Shown: in pieces, positions 11,452 to 22,483 of the stretch
How positions within the stretch are numbered: position 1 is the stretch's first letter
How the letters are laid out: every line of letters starts with the position of its first letter
Assembly: GCA_019054805.1 (NCBI GenBank)
Contig: JAHQIY010000028.1
Coordinates: 558,001 to 622,000 of the forward strand
Origin: Brachionus manjavacas
Lineage: Eukaryota > Rotifera > Eurotatoria > Ploima > Brachionidae
Direction of reading: 5' to 3'
Length of the DNA: 64,000 nucleotides
Notes under the pieces: model-generated
What the model saw: the letters and a program-made list of their open reading frames with translations, nothing else
Database searches by the model: none
What the model was told of the DNA's origin: nothing
Translations under genes and position numbers: made by a program

Positions 11452-14400
11452 TCACAATTTTGATTTTATTACTCTTGCATCTTGCTCAATACAGTGCACG
11501 ACTTCACTGGCACATCCTATAGCAAAATAATTTTTATTCAGCATTAGTCTGGATTTATCCATTACCCCAACTGATGGTGACTCCCGATCCGCCATGACCA
11601 TAGTTGTGTATCACTTTTACTTGATTGATCAATTCAAGTTCAATTCGTACACCACCTTGTCTACACGGTCTCAGTCCAGCATGGCTACTCACTACTTCAG
11701 CTCCCTTTTTTAATAAAATAAATAATTACGTTTTTTTTACTTTTTAATTCTATTGAAAATAATTAACTTTTGAGATAATGTAGTGGTGGACCCACCACAG
11801 CAAAAACAACACATTTAAAATTAAAGAAGAATTTTTTTAAATTTTTAAATTGAAATTATTTTATAATTTATTTTTACTCTTTTAAAGATGTCTAATTTAA
11901 AAAAAAAAACTTTGCATAAGATTTCACATTTAAATATTTGTTAAATTTTTAATCTTAGGATATAATTATAATTTTAGGAAGAAAATTTATTTGTCTAACT
12001 AAAAAAAATAAACAAAACACTTCTTTCTTTTAACCTCCCTTACTTAAATTCTCGTCTGAGGATTCCCTGGAACAGTTGCTGTTCCTAGTCTTTAATGTTT
12101 TTTTAATAAATTAAATTAATAATATTCGAATAAATAATCAATGATAATAAAATATTGTGTAATTAGTCATGAAAAGATTTGTTTGAAAAAAAAATCCAAG
12201 GGCTTATTGAAGCTCTTCATCAATTCAAAAGATCATTTAATTTTAAAAGTTTATCTTTAGATATTAAAATTAATCTTTGATTTAATTTAAATTATCTTAA
12301 TAATTTTAATAATAAGTCTCATAAAAGGCATGTTTAAAATTTACAAAAAGACTAGAACAACACAATTCCTCAAAGCTTTAACCATTGATAAAGCTGAAGA
12401 TCGAATAACAAAGATCAAAAATAATTTTATCAATAGATTGATGAAATTTGGGACAACTAAAAATTCTTAAACAAAAGGTTGATGCCGCGGAAATTTTTAA
12501 GATTATAATTTACATCTACAAAAGATGATTTTCTAAAAAAAAATATAAAACATTGATAAATCTCTGATAAAAAAAAGAAAAAAAAAAGACAACTAACATC
12601 TATTTAGTTTTTTATAGAGTTATAAAGGTCCAAGATAGACGCCCCAGGCCACCAAGCGCCTTAGAAGCGGCCAAACAATAAATAAATAAATTTAATGTAA
12701 CATTATTTGCATATTATCTTGATTTAACAAAAAATTATAATAAAAATATTTTCTCAATCCATTGATAAACCAATTGTTAAATTTAAATTTATTAACTTAT
12801 CTTTTTTAAAGTTTATTTTGAAATTTTTTATTTCGAAAATATTGTAATGAAAGATTGATCTTATAATTTTACATATTGTTTGGACAACTTGAAGTTTATG
12901 ATCAATTTTTGATGCTCAAAATGATCAAACAAAATTTTAATTACGAAAAACATTTTTATTTTTTAATAGAATTAGTACAGAGATACATTTTTGAATCTAA
13001 CATACTTTGTTAAATTTAAAAGTAAAATCTGCAAAAGTCTGCAAAAAAATAATTCACTTAAAAAAGTATTATTTAGATGGTGTGCACTCTGCAATGTGTA
13101 TGTTGATATTGCTGAGTTTACTTTTAGTTTAACAAAGTATGATAAATCAGAAAATATGGCTCTTTATCAATATTAAAAATATACTTGAATGATAAAATAA
13201 TATAAATTCTATAAATAATATATTTAAAAATTTCTTTCATTATCAAAACTTGATTTGATTATTTTGACCATCAAAAATTGATCATAAACTTCAAGCTGCC
13301 ATTGTTTGGAATTTAATATTTGAATTTAATACCAGAATACTTAGAACCAGAATTAATTGTCGTTGAATCAAATAAAATCACCAAATTCTTTTTATAAAGA
13401 ACTATAAAATTTTAGCAACGATATTTTTTTATTTCAAAATCAAAGGTAATGATGGCTATGTATAAAAAAAGCTTTTAATAGACTAATATTTCAATCAATT
13501 TAAAATAATGTTATTCAATATATCTTTTGATTTAATTTACACTCAGAATTCTTCGAAAACCTTTTTTTTTCAAGATTGACTGTGTGTAAGTGCCTGTTTG
13601 AGAGATAATTTTTCTAAAATAGAAGATCAACTTTTTACCGTTTTTATTTAATATTTAAAAAAAAATTTAAGGACTGGACCCTTCAAAAATAAATTATAAC
13701 GACCATTGGATTTAAAAATAATTAAGGAAAAAAATTTTCTGCTAAAATAAAGACAATTTTTTTTTTTTTCAAAAATTTTAACTAATATTCAATTATTTAT
13801 TGATGATTAATTTGTTTATTTGTTAACAGTTATAGAACCATTAAAAAAGCAAAAAAACTAAAAAATAAATAATAGATAATATATAAAATTTATTTTTTTT
13901 ATGTTATTTTGATTTAAATTTTATCTTTTATTTTTAAAGGGTCAAAAGAGTTCTATAGAGAGAGAGAGAGTGCAGGAATAAATTTATTTATTTACTTTTG
14001 AATGTTAAATTAGAAAAATCTAGGACAAAGTACTAATGAATAATAAAAATAAAGCATACGGCGTCTGATCTCCAAAAAACTTGGCCTGATTTTTGAAGAT
14101 ATTGAACTTTTAAATGTTAATTTACTTTTAGAAATATTAATTACAGGCAATTAAATAAAAAGAAAATTATATTTCGATATTTTTGATATTTGGCAATTTA
14201 AAAAGAATTAAGGGATATTAATAATAAAATAAAAATTACCAGACCCTAGTTTTTTGTAAATTATTCAAAATTTTCAAGGTAATGATTGAGTATTAAAAAA
14301 AAAATATTTCTCTTAATCAAGCAAATGAAAAATTATACTTCTAAAAAATTAATAAACTTTAAATAACAATGCAGAATTTAGCAGTCAGCGATCAATAAAT

Positions 14401-15510
14401 AACTTTTAATTTTTAGCTTTTAAAAATGACAAGCAGATACCTTTAAGCTGGGATATATTTTGGAGCATCTTTCCACAATCTGGTTCAATTGATTGTCGTC
14501 TTTTTCTAACGAGTTATTATTGGATTCCTGTGTTCCACCAAGTACCACCATATCAGATCTAAATAAAAAAAAGCTTAGAAAAATTTTTTATATTTTTAAA
14601 TTATTCTCACAGAGGCAAAATGTAAGTGACCTCATTGGTATCAAGCATTATGCAATTTTTAACCCATGGAGCTTTAACTCTCAGCACTTGTCCTTTGACT
14701 GGGTACACATTGGTGTCCGGGACAAATTCCCTGGCGCCAAGACCAGTACAATTGATAACATAGTCATAAATTGTACCGTATTCATCAATAAACTAAAAAA
14801 GTGGCACTTTTTTTAATTTTTTCGCTTTAATAATATACCTGATTAAGATTTGTTAATTTTTTTTTCACAAATGTGACCCCTTTTAGCTTCAATTGTTTGC
14901 AAAGCTCGGGAATGTATTTTTTAACCACTACTGTTGTAGTTAAATAAGAAAATCCGGAACTAAAAATTTGAAAATTCAAAAAAATCAACGCTTAATCTTT
15001 CTAAAAAAACCTAAAATGTGTATTTGCTTGGTTAATTACGCTCATAATGTCCTTTTCATCAAGAGTTCTGAATTGGGCGACAATGTGAGACCAGTAGGGA
15101 ATTTTGGCTTTTTGGGTGTCTTGCAAGACATAGGCTGTAAGAGCTTGAATTCCATATTTATCCGCATTTTCACCAAGACTTTCTCTCAACATAATGTCAT
15201 AGGTCTCTTTGCCCCATTTACTTGACCAGCATGAATAAAATTTTTGAAAAATTTTTTTAAAATTTTTTCTTACATAATCGGAGCGGCTTGTTCGGCCGAA
15301 ATGCAGTACGGCTCCCAAAAACCTTTGGATCCAAATTTTGGTTAAATTTAAACTTGGAAAAGGGGCAAAAATACCGGCAGAGACATCTGATGTAGTGTCC
15401 GGAGAGAATCTATCGGCGTAAATTGTAATTTTACAGTCCGAAAATTGATCTAAAATTCTCGCCGCGCACGTTACACCTATTATACCTGCCCCTATTATAG
15501 CTATTCTCAT
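11452..15510 (-). CDS. DDO: D-aspartate oxidase, peroxisomal, full-length copy
   Basis: FAD enzyme that oxidises D-aspartate/D-glutamate to the 2-oxo acid, ammonia and H2O2. Seven exons join in phase: 15510-15323, 15220-15011, 14959-14839, 14792-14611, 14558-14441, 11704-11566, 11516-11452; 340 aa, as long as human DDO (341). It starts MRIAIIGAGIIGVTCAARIL (FAD GxGxxG), then SPDTTSDVSAGIFAPF, VINCTGLGAREF, YPVKGQVLRVKAPWV, VVLGGTQ, AGLRPCRQGGVRIE, NYGHGGSGVTISWGCAS. It ends -SKL, a canonical peroxisomal PTS1 signal. Introns 1 and 2 use AG|GTTTTT donors; if intron 1 is not removed the ORF stays open, with an insertion that does not fit the family. Intron 5 is 2.7 kb, holds a small transposon and the left duplication breakpoint. 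D-amino-acid oxidase is the alternative name; the DTTSD motif and SKL favour DDO. Confidence 0.88.
12885..13300. mobile_element. MITE of Mutator-like type in DDO intron 5
   Basis: Inverted arms: CTTGAAGTTTATGATCAATT follows the left end, and its complement precedes the right end, extending about 50 bp with the repeated motif TGATCAA. It is flanked by a perfect 10-bp direct repeat ATTGTTTGGA (12875-12884 and 13301-13310), the target-site length typical of Mutator-like elements. No coding capacity. The centre has CTGCAAA and GGTGTGCA motifs also seen in the 43277-43635 element, suggesting related families. Confidence 0.75.
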
Positions 15511-15594
15511 ATCTAATCAAAAAATAAAAAATAAACTCAAATTTTATTTAAAATAAAAATGTATAATAAAAACTTTTTGTTTTTTGTTGTTGTT

Positions 15595-16164
15595 TTAATT
15601 TGAAAAACAATTGTCAAGATCTTTATCAAACAAATATTCACCAAGACCTGGACCAGCTCTCATTAGTTTGGTTATCATAACGCCAAGTTTTTTGATATGT
15701 TTAATTTGTTCTTGTAAAAATTCACTCTCTAAAAAATCTGTGAAATTGCGATCTTTTTTTTGAAAGCCAATTTCGTGCAAATTAGTCAAATAGTTGTACA
15801 TCTCTTTTTCCATGTTGAGTGCAGTTCGCAGCGCGTCCACTCCAGTACCCCATTCCTGCTGGCCCGGCTTTACCACATCATCCAAAACTGTCTTGCCTCC
15901 ACGCAGACTCAAATAGTTCATCAGCTTTTCGGCTCTGATCTTGGCATCATCCGAGTCCTTTTGGAACAGCTTGGCAAAGCCCGTCAGAGCCACATCGTCA
16001 CGGTTGAAGTAAGAACTCTGGCAACAAAAATTCTAATTTTCTTCTTCTAAATTTTATAAAGTTACCATTGATCGGTAAATGTAAGCAGAGCGTAATTCCA
16101 AGTTTATCTGGCTGTTTATGCCATTTTCTTGTTCTTCATGAAAGTTTTGTCTCACTAGGCTCAT
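15595..16164 (-). CDS. Ferritin subunit, copy A, with altered ferroxidase site
   Basis: Iron-storage 24-mer subunit. Two exons: 16164-16066 and 16017-15595 (48-bp intron); 173 aa, usual length. It starts MSLVRQNFHEEQENGINSQI and carries SSYFNRDDVALTGFAK, AEKLMNYLSLRGG and GLGEYLFDKDLDN, clearly ferritin. Of the H-chain ferroxidase residues, Glu27 (NLELRSAY), Tyr34, Glu107 (NMEKEM) and Gln141 (QEQIK) are kept. The helix-B set is changed: SDDAKIRAEKL stands where human H-chain has SHEEREHAEKL, so Glu61 is Asp, Glu62 is Ala and His65 is Arg. The acidic L-chain nucleation cluster is absent too. There is no signal peptide, so it is cytosolic, and no CAGUGN iron-responsive loop in the 200 bp upstream. 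DDO lies downstream on the same strand, its start only 85 bp from the ferritin stop. Confidence 0.93.
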
Positions 16165-16458
16165 TTTAAGTCAATGAAAAGTTTGAATCGCAAAAAGATA
16201 GTGCTCGGATGAAACAAACTATTTTTGGAAGACTTTTAAATAGAATCACATTTTTTAAAGAAAATTTTTCAAAATTTTTGCATTCATAATGACGACTGTG
16301 ATTTTTTTTAGAAATAAAATTTCTCATTAAATAATTCATAAAATTCAGCAAAGAAAATAAAAAATAAAAAAAAATTTTTAAATTATTTACCAAGCATTAT
16401 TGAATAAAAGAAAAAAAAAAGAAAAGATTAAAATTGAAAATTGATTATTGAAAAAAAA

Positions 16459-17993
16459 ATGACTGATTTGAAAAAGCTTGGAGAAAAACTAAGCCAATGG
16501 TCGGATAACTCAACAATTCATGCCATTCCAAATATATCCCGCAGTGACTCGAAGTTAATCCGACTCATTTGGCTAGCATTTTTCCTCTCCTCATTGGGCT
16601 ACTTTTCCCATTTAATTGTCCAAAGCACCATCCCTTACCTAAAGTATGGTAAAACCACCCAAGTAGCCTACGAACGCGTAGTGTCTCTTGAATTTCCAGC
16701 AGTCACATTTTGTAATCAAAAAATGTTCAGGTATCATGACTCTGTGGACCCTGTGGCCCTCAATGCTCTATTAGACCTAAAAATTCCATTCTTTCTGCCA
16801 TAAACTCAAACAACACCTCACTAAAGCTGATCGGTGATTTTTTTTTCAACATTGCCTACGGATTCATCAGTTTGGAACTTTCGCAGCAAAGAAAATCTGC
16901 GTTCAGCTATTCCATAGATGAGATGCTAGTCAACTGCAGGTTTAATGACATCGTGTGCACCAAAAATGACTTTGAGCATGTTTATATACCAACATTTGGC
17001 AATTGTTATAAATTCAACTCGGGAAAAAATTTAAGTGGCGACAGTGTTGCCAAGAGAGAGCTGAGTCAGCCGGGTCGGAGCAAAGGTCTGGTCCTGGAGC
17101 TTTTTGTGGGCTATGACGACCCGGTTTGGGACACGTATAGGACCACAGGTGCCATGATTTTTGTCCACAACGCATCCACCATGCATCTCAGCAAAGAAAA
17201 CGGCTTCGGACTGTCGACAGGCTTCGCTTTCGACATCGCCATAAGCCAAGTATTCACCAGCAAATTGCCCAAGCCACACGGAATGTGTATCAAAGACGTG
17301 TTCAATCAAAATTCATTCGATTCCTTTCTATTCAAGCAAACTGTGGCAGCCCTGGCCAAGTATGAGCAAAAAATTTGTCTTTTACTTTGTCTCCAGCGGT
17401 ACATAACTGGCATTTGCAATTGCTTTGACCCGACAGGACCACAGAGCACAGGCTTTCCTCCTTGTAATCAGTCAAAGTGTATTGAGCAAGCTTATGTTGA
17501 CTTTGTGAATGCAAATTCTGTCGACTGCTTTGACCAGTGTCCAGTTGAGTGCGATTCGACCAGCTATGGCTTGACGATCACTCAAAGCCACTTTCCGGCC
17601 TTGTTTTATTCTCAAATTTTGATGCAATTCGACAAAATGTATCCAGGGCTGAACAGAAATTTTAGTTCTATGGAAAATGTAAAAAAGAGCACATTGGCAT
17701 TGAGTATTTATTACAATGATATTGGATACACGGTCATCAGTGAAATACCGTCCAAAACTTTTGAGCAATTTTTTGGTGAAATTGGCGGCTTGATGGGACT
17801 TTGTCTTGGAGCTAGTTTTCTCAGCTTTGTTGAACTTATCGAGCTTTTGCTTCAACTTTTATTTCTAATTTTTAAATCAAATAATAAAAAGTTTTTGCTG
17901 AAAAACCAAACAATTGACAAAAAGTTTAATCGAGTTCTAGTTTTTTTTACTTTTTTTTTGTGTAAGCAAAAGAATACCTATGCCGACAATTAA
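16459..17993 (+). pseudogene. DEG/ENaC channel, copy A, frameshifted
   Basis: Unit-A copy of the channel gene described at 20605. One A is missing from an A-run near 16785, ending the first frame at 16803 (residue about 115); the rest stays open from 16872 to 17993 in another frame. A second run-length change near 17890 replaces the C-terminal tail. One substitution at 16631 gives Pro for Thr just after TM1. All major differences sit in homopolymers, so a sequencing or consensus error cannot be excluded. If real, this copy yields only a TM1 fragment. Confidence 0.85.
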
Positions 17994-18336
17994 AACAAAA
18001 CGGCTTCACATTTTTTAAATATTTTAATTGAGTGACTAAATCCTCCTTATTTGTTTTAAATGCCAATAATTTTTTTTCTCTTAATAAACTTAATAGACTT
18101 AATTTAATAATTAAAACAAAAAAATCTGAATTTTTTAGGTGTTCGCTGGAGCGTGTTTAAAATATTTTTTTAGTAAAAAAATTATCAGTTTAAAATTTGA
18201 TCTTTTGATCGGTTTTATCATTTATAAAATTCATAAATTAGTATAAATTATTTTAGAACTCATATTTGTTCAAGTCCCAATTACACTAAATAAGTTTTGT
18301 TTCTAAAATAATCACCTAATAAACAAGTCTAAAAAA

Positions 18337-18435
18337 ATGAGTTTGAAGCAAACACTGGAGAAATTTATCAGTTTTTACAATGATCAAAAGTTGGATGAAT
18401 TGATGGAAATTTATGCAGATGATGCAGTCAAATGA
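18337..18435 (+). pseudogene. Truncated NTF2/SnoaL-like gene at the duplication junction
   Basis: The first 31 codons of the gene at 22484 run into the start of unit B at 18431 (DDO intron sequence), where one further codon and an in-frame TGA close it at 32 residues. The NTF2-like fold needs about 110-120 residues, so the product cannot fold as the family does. Its promoter region is duplicated intact, so it may still be transcribed. Confidence 0.9.
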
Positions 18436-18590
18436 TTGAGTATTAAAAAAAAAATATTTCTCTTAATCAAGCAAATGAAAAATTATACTTCTAAAAAATT
18501 AATAAACTTTAAATAACAATGCAGAATTTAGCAGTCAGCGATCAATAAATAACTTTTAATTTTTAGCTTTTAAAAATGACAAGCAGATAC

Positions 18591-19656
18591 CTTTAAGCTG
18601 GGATATATTTTGGAGCATCTTTCCACAATCTGGTTCAATTGATTGTCGTCTTTTTCTAACGAGTTATTATTGGATTCCTGTGTTCCACCAAGTACCACCA
18701 TATCAGATCTAAATAAAAAAAGCTTAGAAAAATTTTTTATATTTTTAAATTATTCTCACAGAGGCAAAATGTAAGTGACCTCATTGGTATCAAGCATTAT
18801 GCAATTTTTAACCCATGGAGCTTTAACTCTCAGCACTTGTCCTTTGACTGGGTACACATTGGTGTCCGGGACAAATTCCCTGGCGCCAAGACCAGTACAA
18901 TTGATAACATAGTCATAAATTGTACCGTATTCATCAATAAACTAAAAAGTGGCACTTTTTTTAATTTTTTCGCTTTAATAATATACCTGATTAAGATTTG
19001 TTAATTTTTTTTTCACAAATGTGACCCCTTTTAGCTTCAATTGTTTGCAAAGCTCGGGAATGTATTTTTTAACCACTACTGTTGTAGTTAAATAAGAAAA
19101 TCCGGAACTAAAAATTTGAAAATTCAAAAAAATCAACGCTTAATCTTTCTAAAAACCTAAAATGTGTATTTGCTTGGTTAATTACGCTCATAATGTCCTT
19201 TTCATCAAGAGTTCTGAATTGGGCGACAATGTGAGACCAGTAGGGAATTTTGGCTTTTTGGGTGTCTTGCAAGACATAGGCTGTAAGAGCTTGAATTCCA
19301 TATTTATCCGCATTTTCACCAAGACTTTCTCTCAACATAATGTCATAGGTCTCTTTGCCCCATTTACTTGACCAGCATGAATAAAATTTTTGAAAAATTT
19401 TTTTAAAATTTTTTCTTACATAATCGGAGCGGCTTGTTCGGCCGAAATGCAGTACGGCTCCCAAAAACCTTTGGATCCAAATTTTGGTTAAATTTAAACT
19501 TGGAAAAGGGGCAAAAATACCGGCAGAGACATCTGATGTAGTGTCCGGAGAGAATCTATCGGCGTAAATTGTAATTTTACAGTCCGAAAATTGATCTAAA
19601 ATTCTCGCCGCGCACGTTACACCTATTATACCTGCCCCTATTATAGCTATTCTCAT
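18591..19656 (-). pseudogene. D-aspartate oxidase, copy B, 5' exons only
   Basis: Exons 1-5 duplicated at 19656-19469, 19366-19157, 19107-18987, 18941-18760 and 18708-18591, open and identical in coding sequence as far as I can see. The last two exons (GLRP arginine region, GHGGSG FAD/substrate loop, SKL tail) are missing, because the unit starts inside intron 5. Transcription would run into the truncated NTF2-like gene and the channel of unit A. It lacks active-site and FAD residues, so it should be non-functional. Confidence 0.9.
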
Positions 19657-19740
19657 ATCTAATCAAAAAATAAAAAATAAACTCAAATTTTATTTAAAAT
19701 AAAAATGTATAATAAAAACTTTTTGTTTTTTGTTGTTGTT

Positions 19741-20310
19741 TTAATTTGAAAAACAATTGTCAAGATCTTTATCAAACAAATATTCACCAAGACCTGGACC
19801 AGCTCTCATTAGTTTGGTTATCATAACGCCAAGTTTTTTGATATGTTTAATTTGTTCTTGTAAAAATTCACTCTCTAAAAAATCTGTGAAATTGCGATCT
19901 TTTTTTTGAAAGCCAATTTCGTGCAAATTAGTCAAATAGTTGTACATCTCTTTTTCCATGTTGAGTGCAGTTCGCAGCGCGTCCACTCCAGTACCCCATT
20001 CCTGCTGGCCCGGCTTTACCACATCATCCAAAACTGTCTTGCCTCCACGCAGACTCAAATAGTTCATCAGCTTTTCGGCTCTGATCTTGGCATCATCCGA
20101 GTCCTTTTGGAACAGCTTGGCAAAGCCCGTCAGAGCCACATCGTCACGGTTGAAGTAAGAACTCTGGCAACAAAAATTCTAATTTTCTTCTTCTAAATTT
20201 TATAAAGTTACCATTGATCGGTAAATGTAAGCAGAGCGTAATTCCAAGTTTATCTGGCTGTTTATGCCATTTTCTTGTTCTTCATGAAAGTTTTGTCTCA
20301 CTAGGCTCAT
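19741..20310 (-). CDS. Ferritin subunit, copy B
   Basis: Duplicate of the ferritin at 15595-16164, with exons 20310-20212 and 20163-19741. The encoded 173-aa protein appears identical, including the substituted helix-B ferroxidase residues (DDAKIR). About 400 bp of upstream DNA is duplicated as well, so both copies should share the same promoter. Ferritin is the only gene lying wholly and intact in both units. Confidence 0.93.
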
Positions 20311-20604
20311 TTTAAGTCAATGAAAAGTTTGAATCGCAAAAAGATAGTGCTCGGATGAAACAAACTATTTTTGGAAGACTTTTAAATAGAATCACATTTT
20401 TTAAAGAAAATTTTTCAAAATTTTTGCATTCATAATGACGACTGTGATTTTTTTTAGAAATAAAATTTCTCATTAAATAATTCATAAAATTCAGCAAAGA
20501 AAATAAAAAATAAAAAAAAATTTTTAAATTATTTACCAAGCATTATTGAATAAAAGAAAAAAAAAAGAAAAGATTAAAATTGAAAATTGATTATTGAAAA
20601 AAAA

Positions 20605-22065
20605 ATGACTGATTTGAAAAAGCTTGGAGAAAAACTAAGCCAATGGTCGGATAACTCAACAATTCATGCCATTCCAAATATATCCCGCAGTGACTCGAAG
20701 TTAATCCGACTCATTTGGCTAGCATTTTTCCTCTCCTCATTGGGCTACTTTTCCCATTTAATTGTCCAAAGCACCATCACTTACCTAAAGTATGGTAAAA
20801 CCACCCAAGTAGCCTACGAACGCGTAGTGTCTCTTGAATTTCCAGCAGTCACATTTTGTAATCAAAAAATGTTCAGGTATCATGACTCTGTGGACCCTGT
20901 GGCCCTCAATGCTCTATTAGACCTAAAAAATTCCATTCTTTCTGCCATAAACTCAAACAACACCTCACTAAAGCTGATCGGTGATTTTTTTTTCAACATT
21001 GCCTACGGATTCATCAGTTTGGAACTTTCGCAGCAAAGAAAATCTGCGTTCAGCTATTCCATAGATGAGATGCTAGTCAACTGCAGGTTTAATGACATCG
21101 TGTGCACCAAAAATGACTTTGAGCATGTTTATATACCAACATTTGGCAATTGTTATAAATTCAACTCGGGAAAAAATTTAAGTGGCGACAGTGTTGCCAA
21201 GAGAGAGCTGAGTCAGCCGGGTCGGAGCAAAGGTCTGGTCCTGGAGCTTTTTGTGGGCTATGACGACCCGGTTTGGGACACGTATAGGACCACAGGTGCC
21301 ATGATTTTTGTCCACAACGCATCCACCATGCATCTCAGCAAAGAAAACGGCTTCGGACTGTCGACAGGCTTCGCTTTCGACATCGCCATAAGCCAAGTAT
21401 TCACCAGCAAATTGCCCAAGCCACACGGAATGTGTATCAAAGACGTGTTCAATCAAAATTCATTCGATTCCTTTCTATTCAAGCAAACTGTGGCAGCCCT
21501 GGCCAAGTATGAGCAAAAAATTTGTCTTTTACTTTGTCTCCAGCGGTACATAACTGGCATTTGCAATTGCTTTGACCCGACAGGACCACAGAGCACAGGC
21601 TTTCCTCCTTGTAATCAGTCAAAGTGTATTGAGCAAGCTTATGTTGACTTTGTGAATGCAAATTCTGTCGACTGCTTTGACCAGTGTCCAGTTGAGTGCG
21701 ATTCGACCAGCTATGGCTTGACGATCACTCAAAGCCACTTTCCGGCCTTGTTTTATTCTCAAATTTTGATGCAATTCGACAAAATGTATCCAGGGCTGAA
21801 CAGAAATTTTAGTTCTATGGAAAATGTAAAAAAGAGCACATTGGCATTGAGTATTTATTACAATGATATTGGATACACGGTCATCAGTGAAATACCGTCC
21901 AAAACTTTTGAGCAATTTTTTGGTGAAATTGGCGGCTTGATGGGACTTTGTCTTGGAGCTAGTTTTCTCAGCTTTGTTGAACTTATCGAGCTTTTGCTTC
22001 AACTTTTATTTCTAATTTTTAAATCAAATAATAAAAAAGTTTTTGCTGAAAAACCAAACAATTGA
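20605..22065 (+). CDS. DEG/ENaC-family sodium channel, copy B, intact
   Basis: Amiloride-sensitive-type cation channel subunit of the plasma membrane, forming trimers; FMRFamide-gated and acid-sensing channels are close family members. Single exon, 486 aa. It starts at ATG 20605, preceding MTDLKKLGEKL. TM1 is about residues 36-58 (LIRLIWLAFFLSSLGYF), followed by the family box EFPAVTFCNQ. The extracellular domain has conserved cysteines (about residues 300-390). TM2 contains GGLMGLCLGASFLSFVELIELL, with the GAS selectivity filter. The N-terminal gating motif His-Gly of the family is His-Ala here (TIHAIPNI). The stop falls soon after TM2 (KKVFAEKPNN), a short cytoplasmic tail. It is divergent from the ferritin/DDO pair and starts about 290 bp from the ferritin ATG. 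Ligand unknown. Confidence 0.9.
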   Translation: MTDLKKLGEKLSQWSDNSTIHAIPNISRSDSKLIRLIWLAFFLSSLGYFSHLIVQSTITYLKYGKTTQVAYERVVSLEFPAVTFCNQKMFRYHDSVDPVALNALLDLKNSILSAINSNNTSLKLIGDFFFNIAYGFISLELSQQRKSAFSYSIDEMLVNCRFNDIVCTKNDFEHVYIPTFGNCYKFNSGKNLSGDSVAKRELSQPGRSKGLVLELFVGYDDPVWDTYRTTGAMIFVHNASTMHLSKENGFGLSTGFAFDIAISQVFTSKLPKPHGMCIKDVFNQNSFDSFLFKQTVAALAKYEQKICLLLCLQRYITGICNCFDPTGPQSTGFPPCNQSKCIEQAYVDFVNANSVDCFDQCPVECDSTSYGLTITQSHFPALFYSQILMQFDKMYPGLNRNFSSMENVKKSTLALSIYYNDIGYTVISEIPSKTFEQFFGEIGGLMGLCLGASFLSFVELIELLLQLLFLIFKSNNKKVFAEKPNN

Positions 22066-22483
22066 CAAAAGTTTAATCGAGTTCTAGTTTTTTTTACTTT
22101 TTTTTTGTGTAAGCAAAAGAATACCTATGCCGACAATTAAAACAAAACGGCTTCACATTTTTTAAATATTTTAATTGAGTGACTAAATCCTCCTTATTTG
22201 TTTTAAATGCCAATAATTTTTTTTCTCTTAATAAACTTAATAGACTTAATTTAATAATTAAAACAAAAAAATCTGAATTTTTTAGGTGTTCGCTGGAGCG
22301 TGTTTAAAATATTTGTTTAGTAAAAAAATTATCAGTTTAAAATTTGATCTTTTGATCGGTTTTATCATTTATAAAATTCATAAATTAGTATAAATTATTT
22401 TAGAACTCATATTTGTTCAAGTCCCAATTACACTAAATAAGTTTTGTTTCTAAAATAATCACCTAATAAACAAGTCTAAAAAA

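Larger units (their letters stand above)
14281..18430. repeat. Tandem duplication, unit A (4150 bp)
   Basis: First unit of a head-to-tail segmental duplication. It runs from within DDO intron 5 through ferritin and the channel gene to codon 31 of the NTF2-like gene. Unit B follows with no spacer at 18431. By eye the units differ mainly in homopolymer length (for example near 14570, 14795, 15005, 16785, 17890, 17920) and at only about two substitutions (16631 C versus A; 18168 region T versus G). Confidence 0.95.

Noticed and set aside
16165-16440. Search for an iron-responsive element upstream of ferritin
   Set aside because: No CAGTGN hexaloop with a bulged C occurs on the transcribed strand in either copy.
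17031-17855. Several antisense frames of 60-127 codons inside the channel gene
   Set aside because: They are shadows of a strongly coding plus-strand gene and recur identically in both copies.
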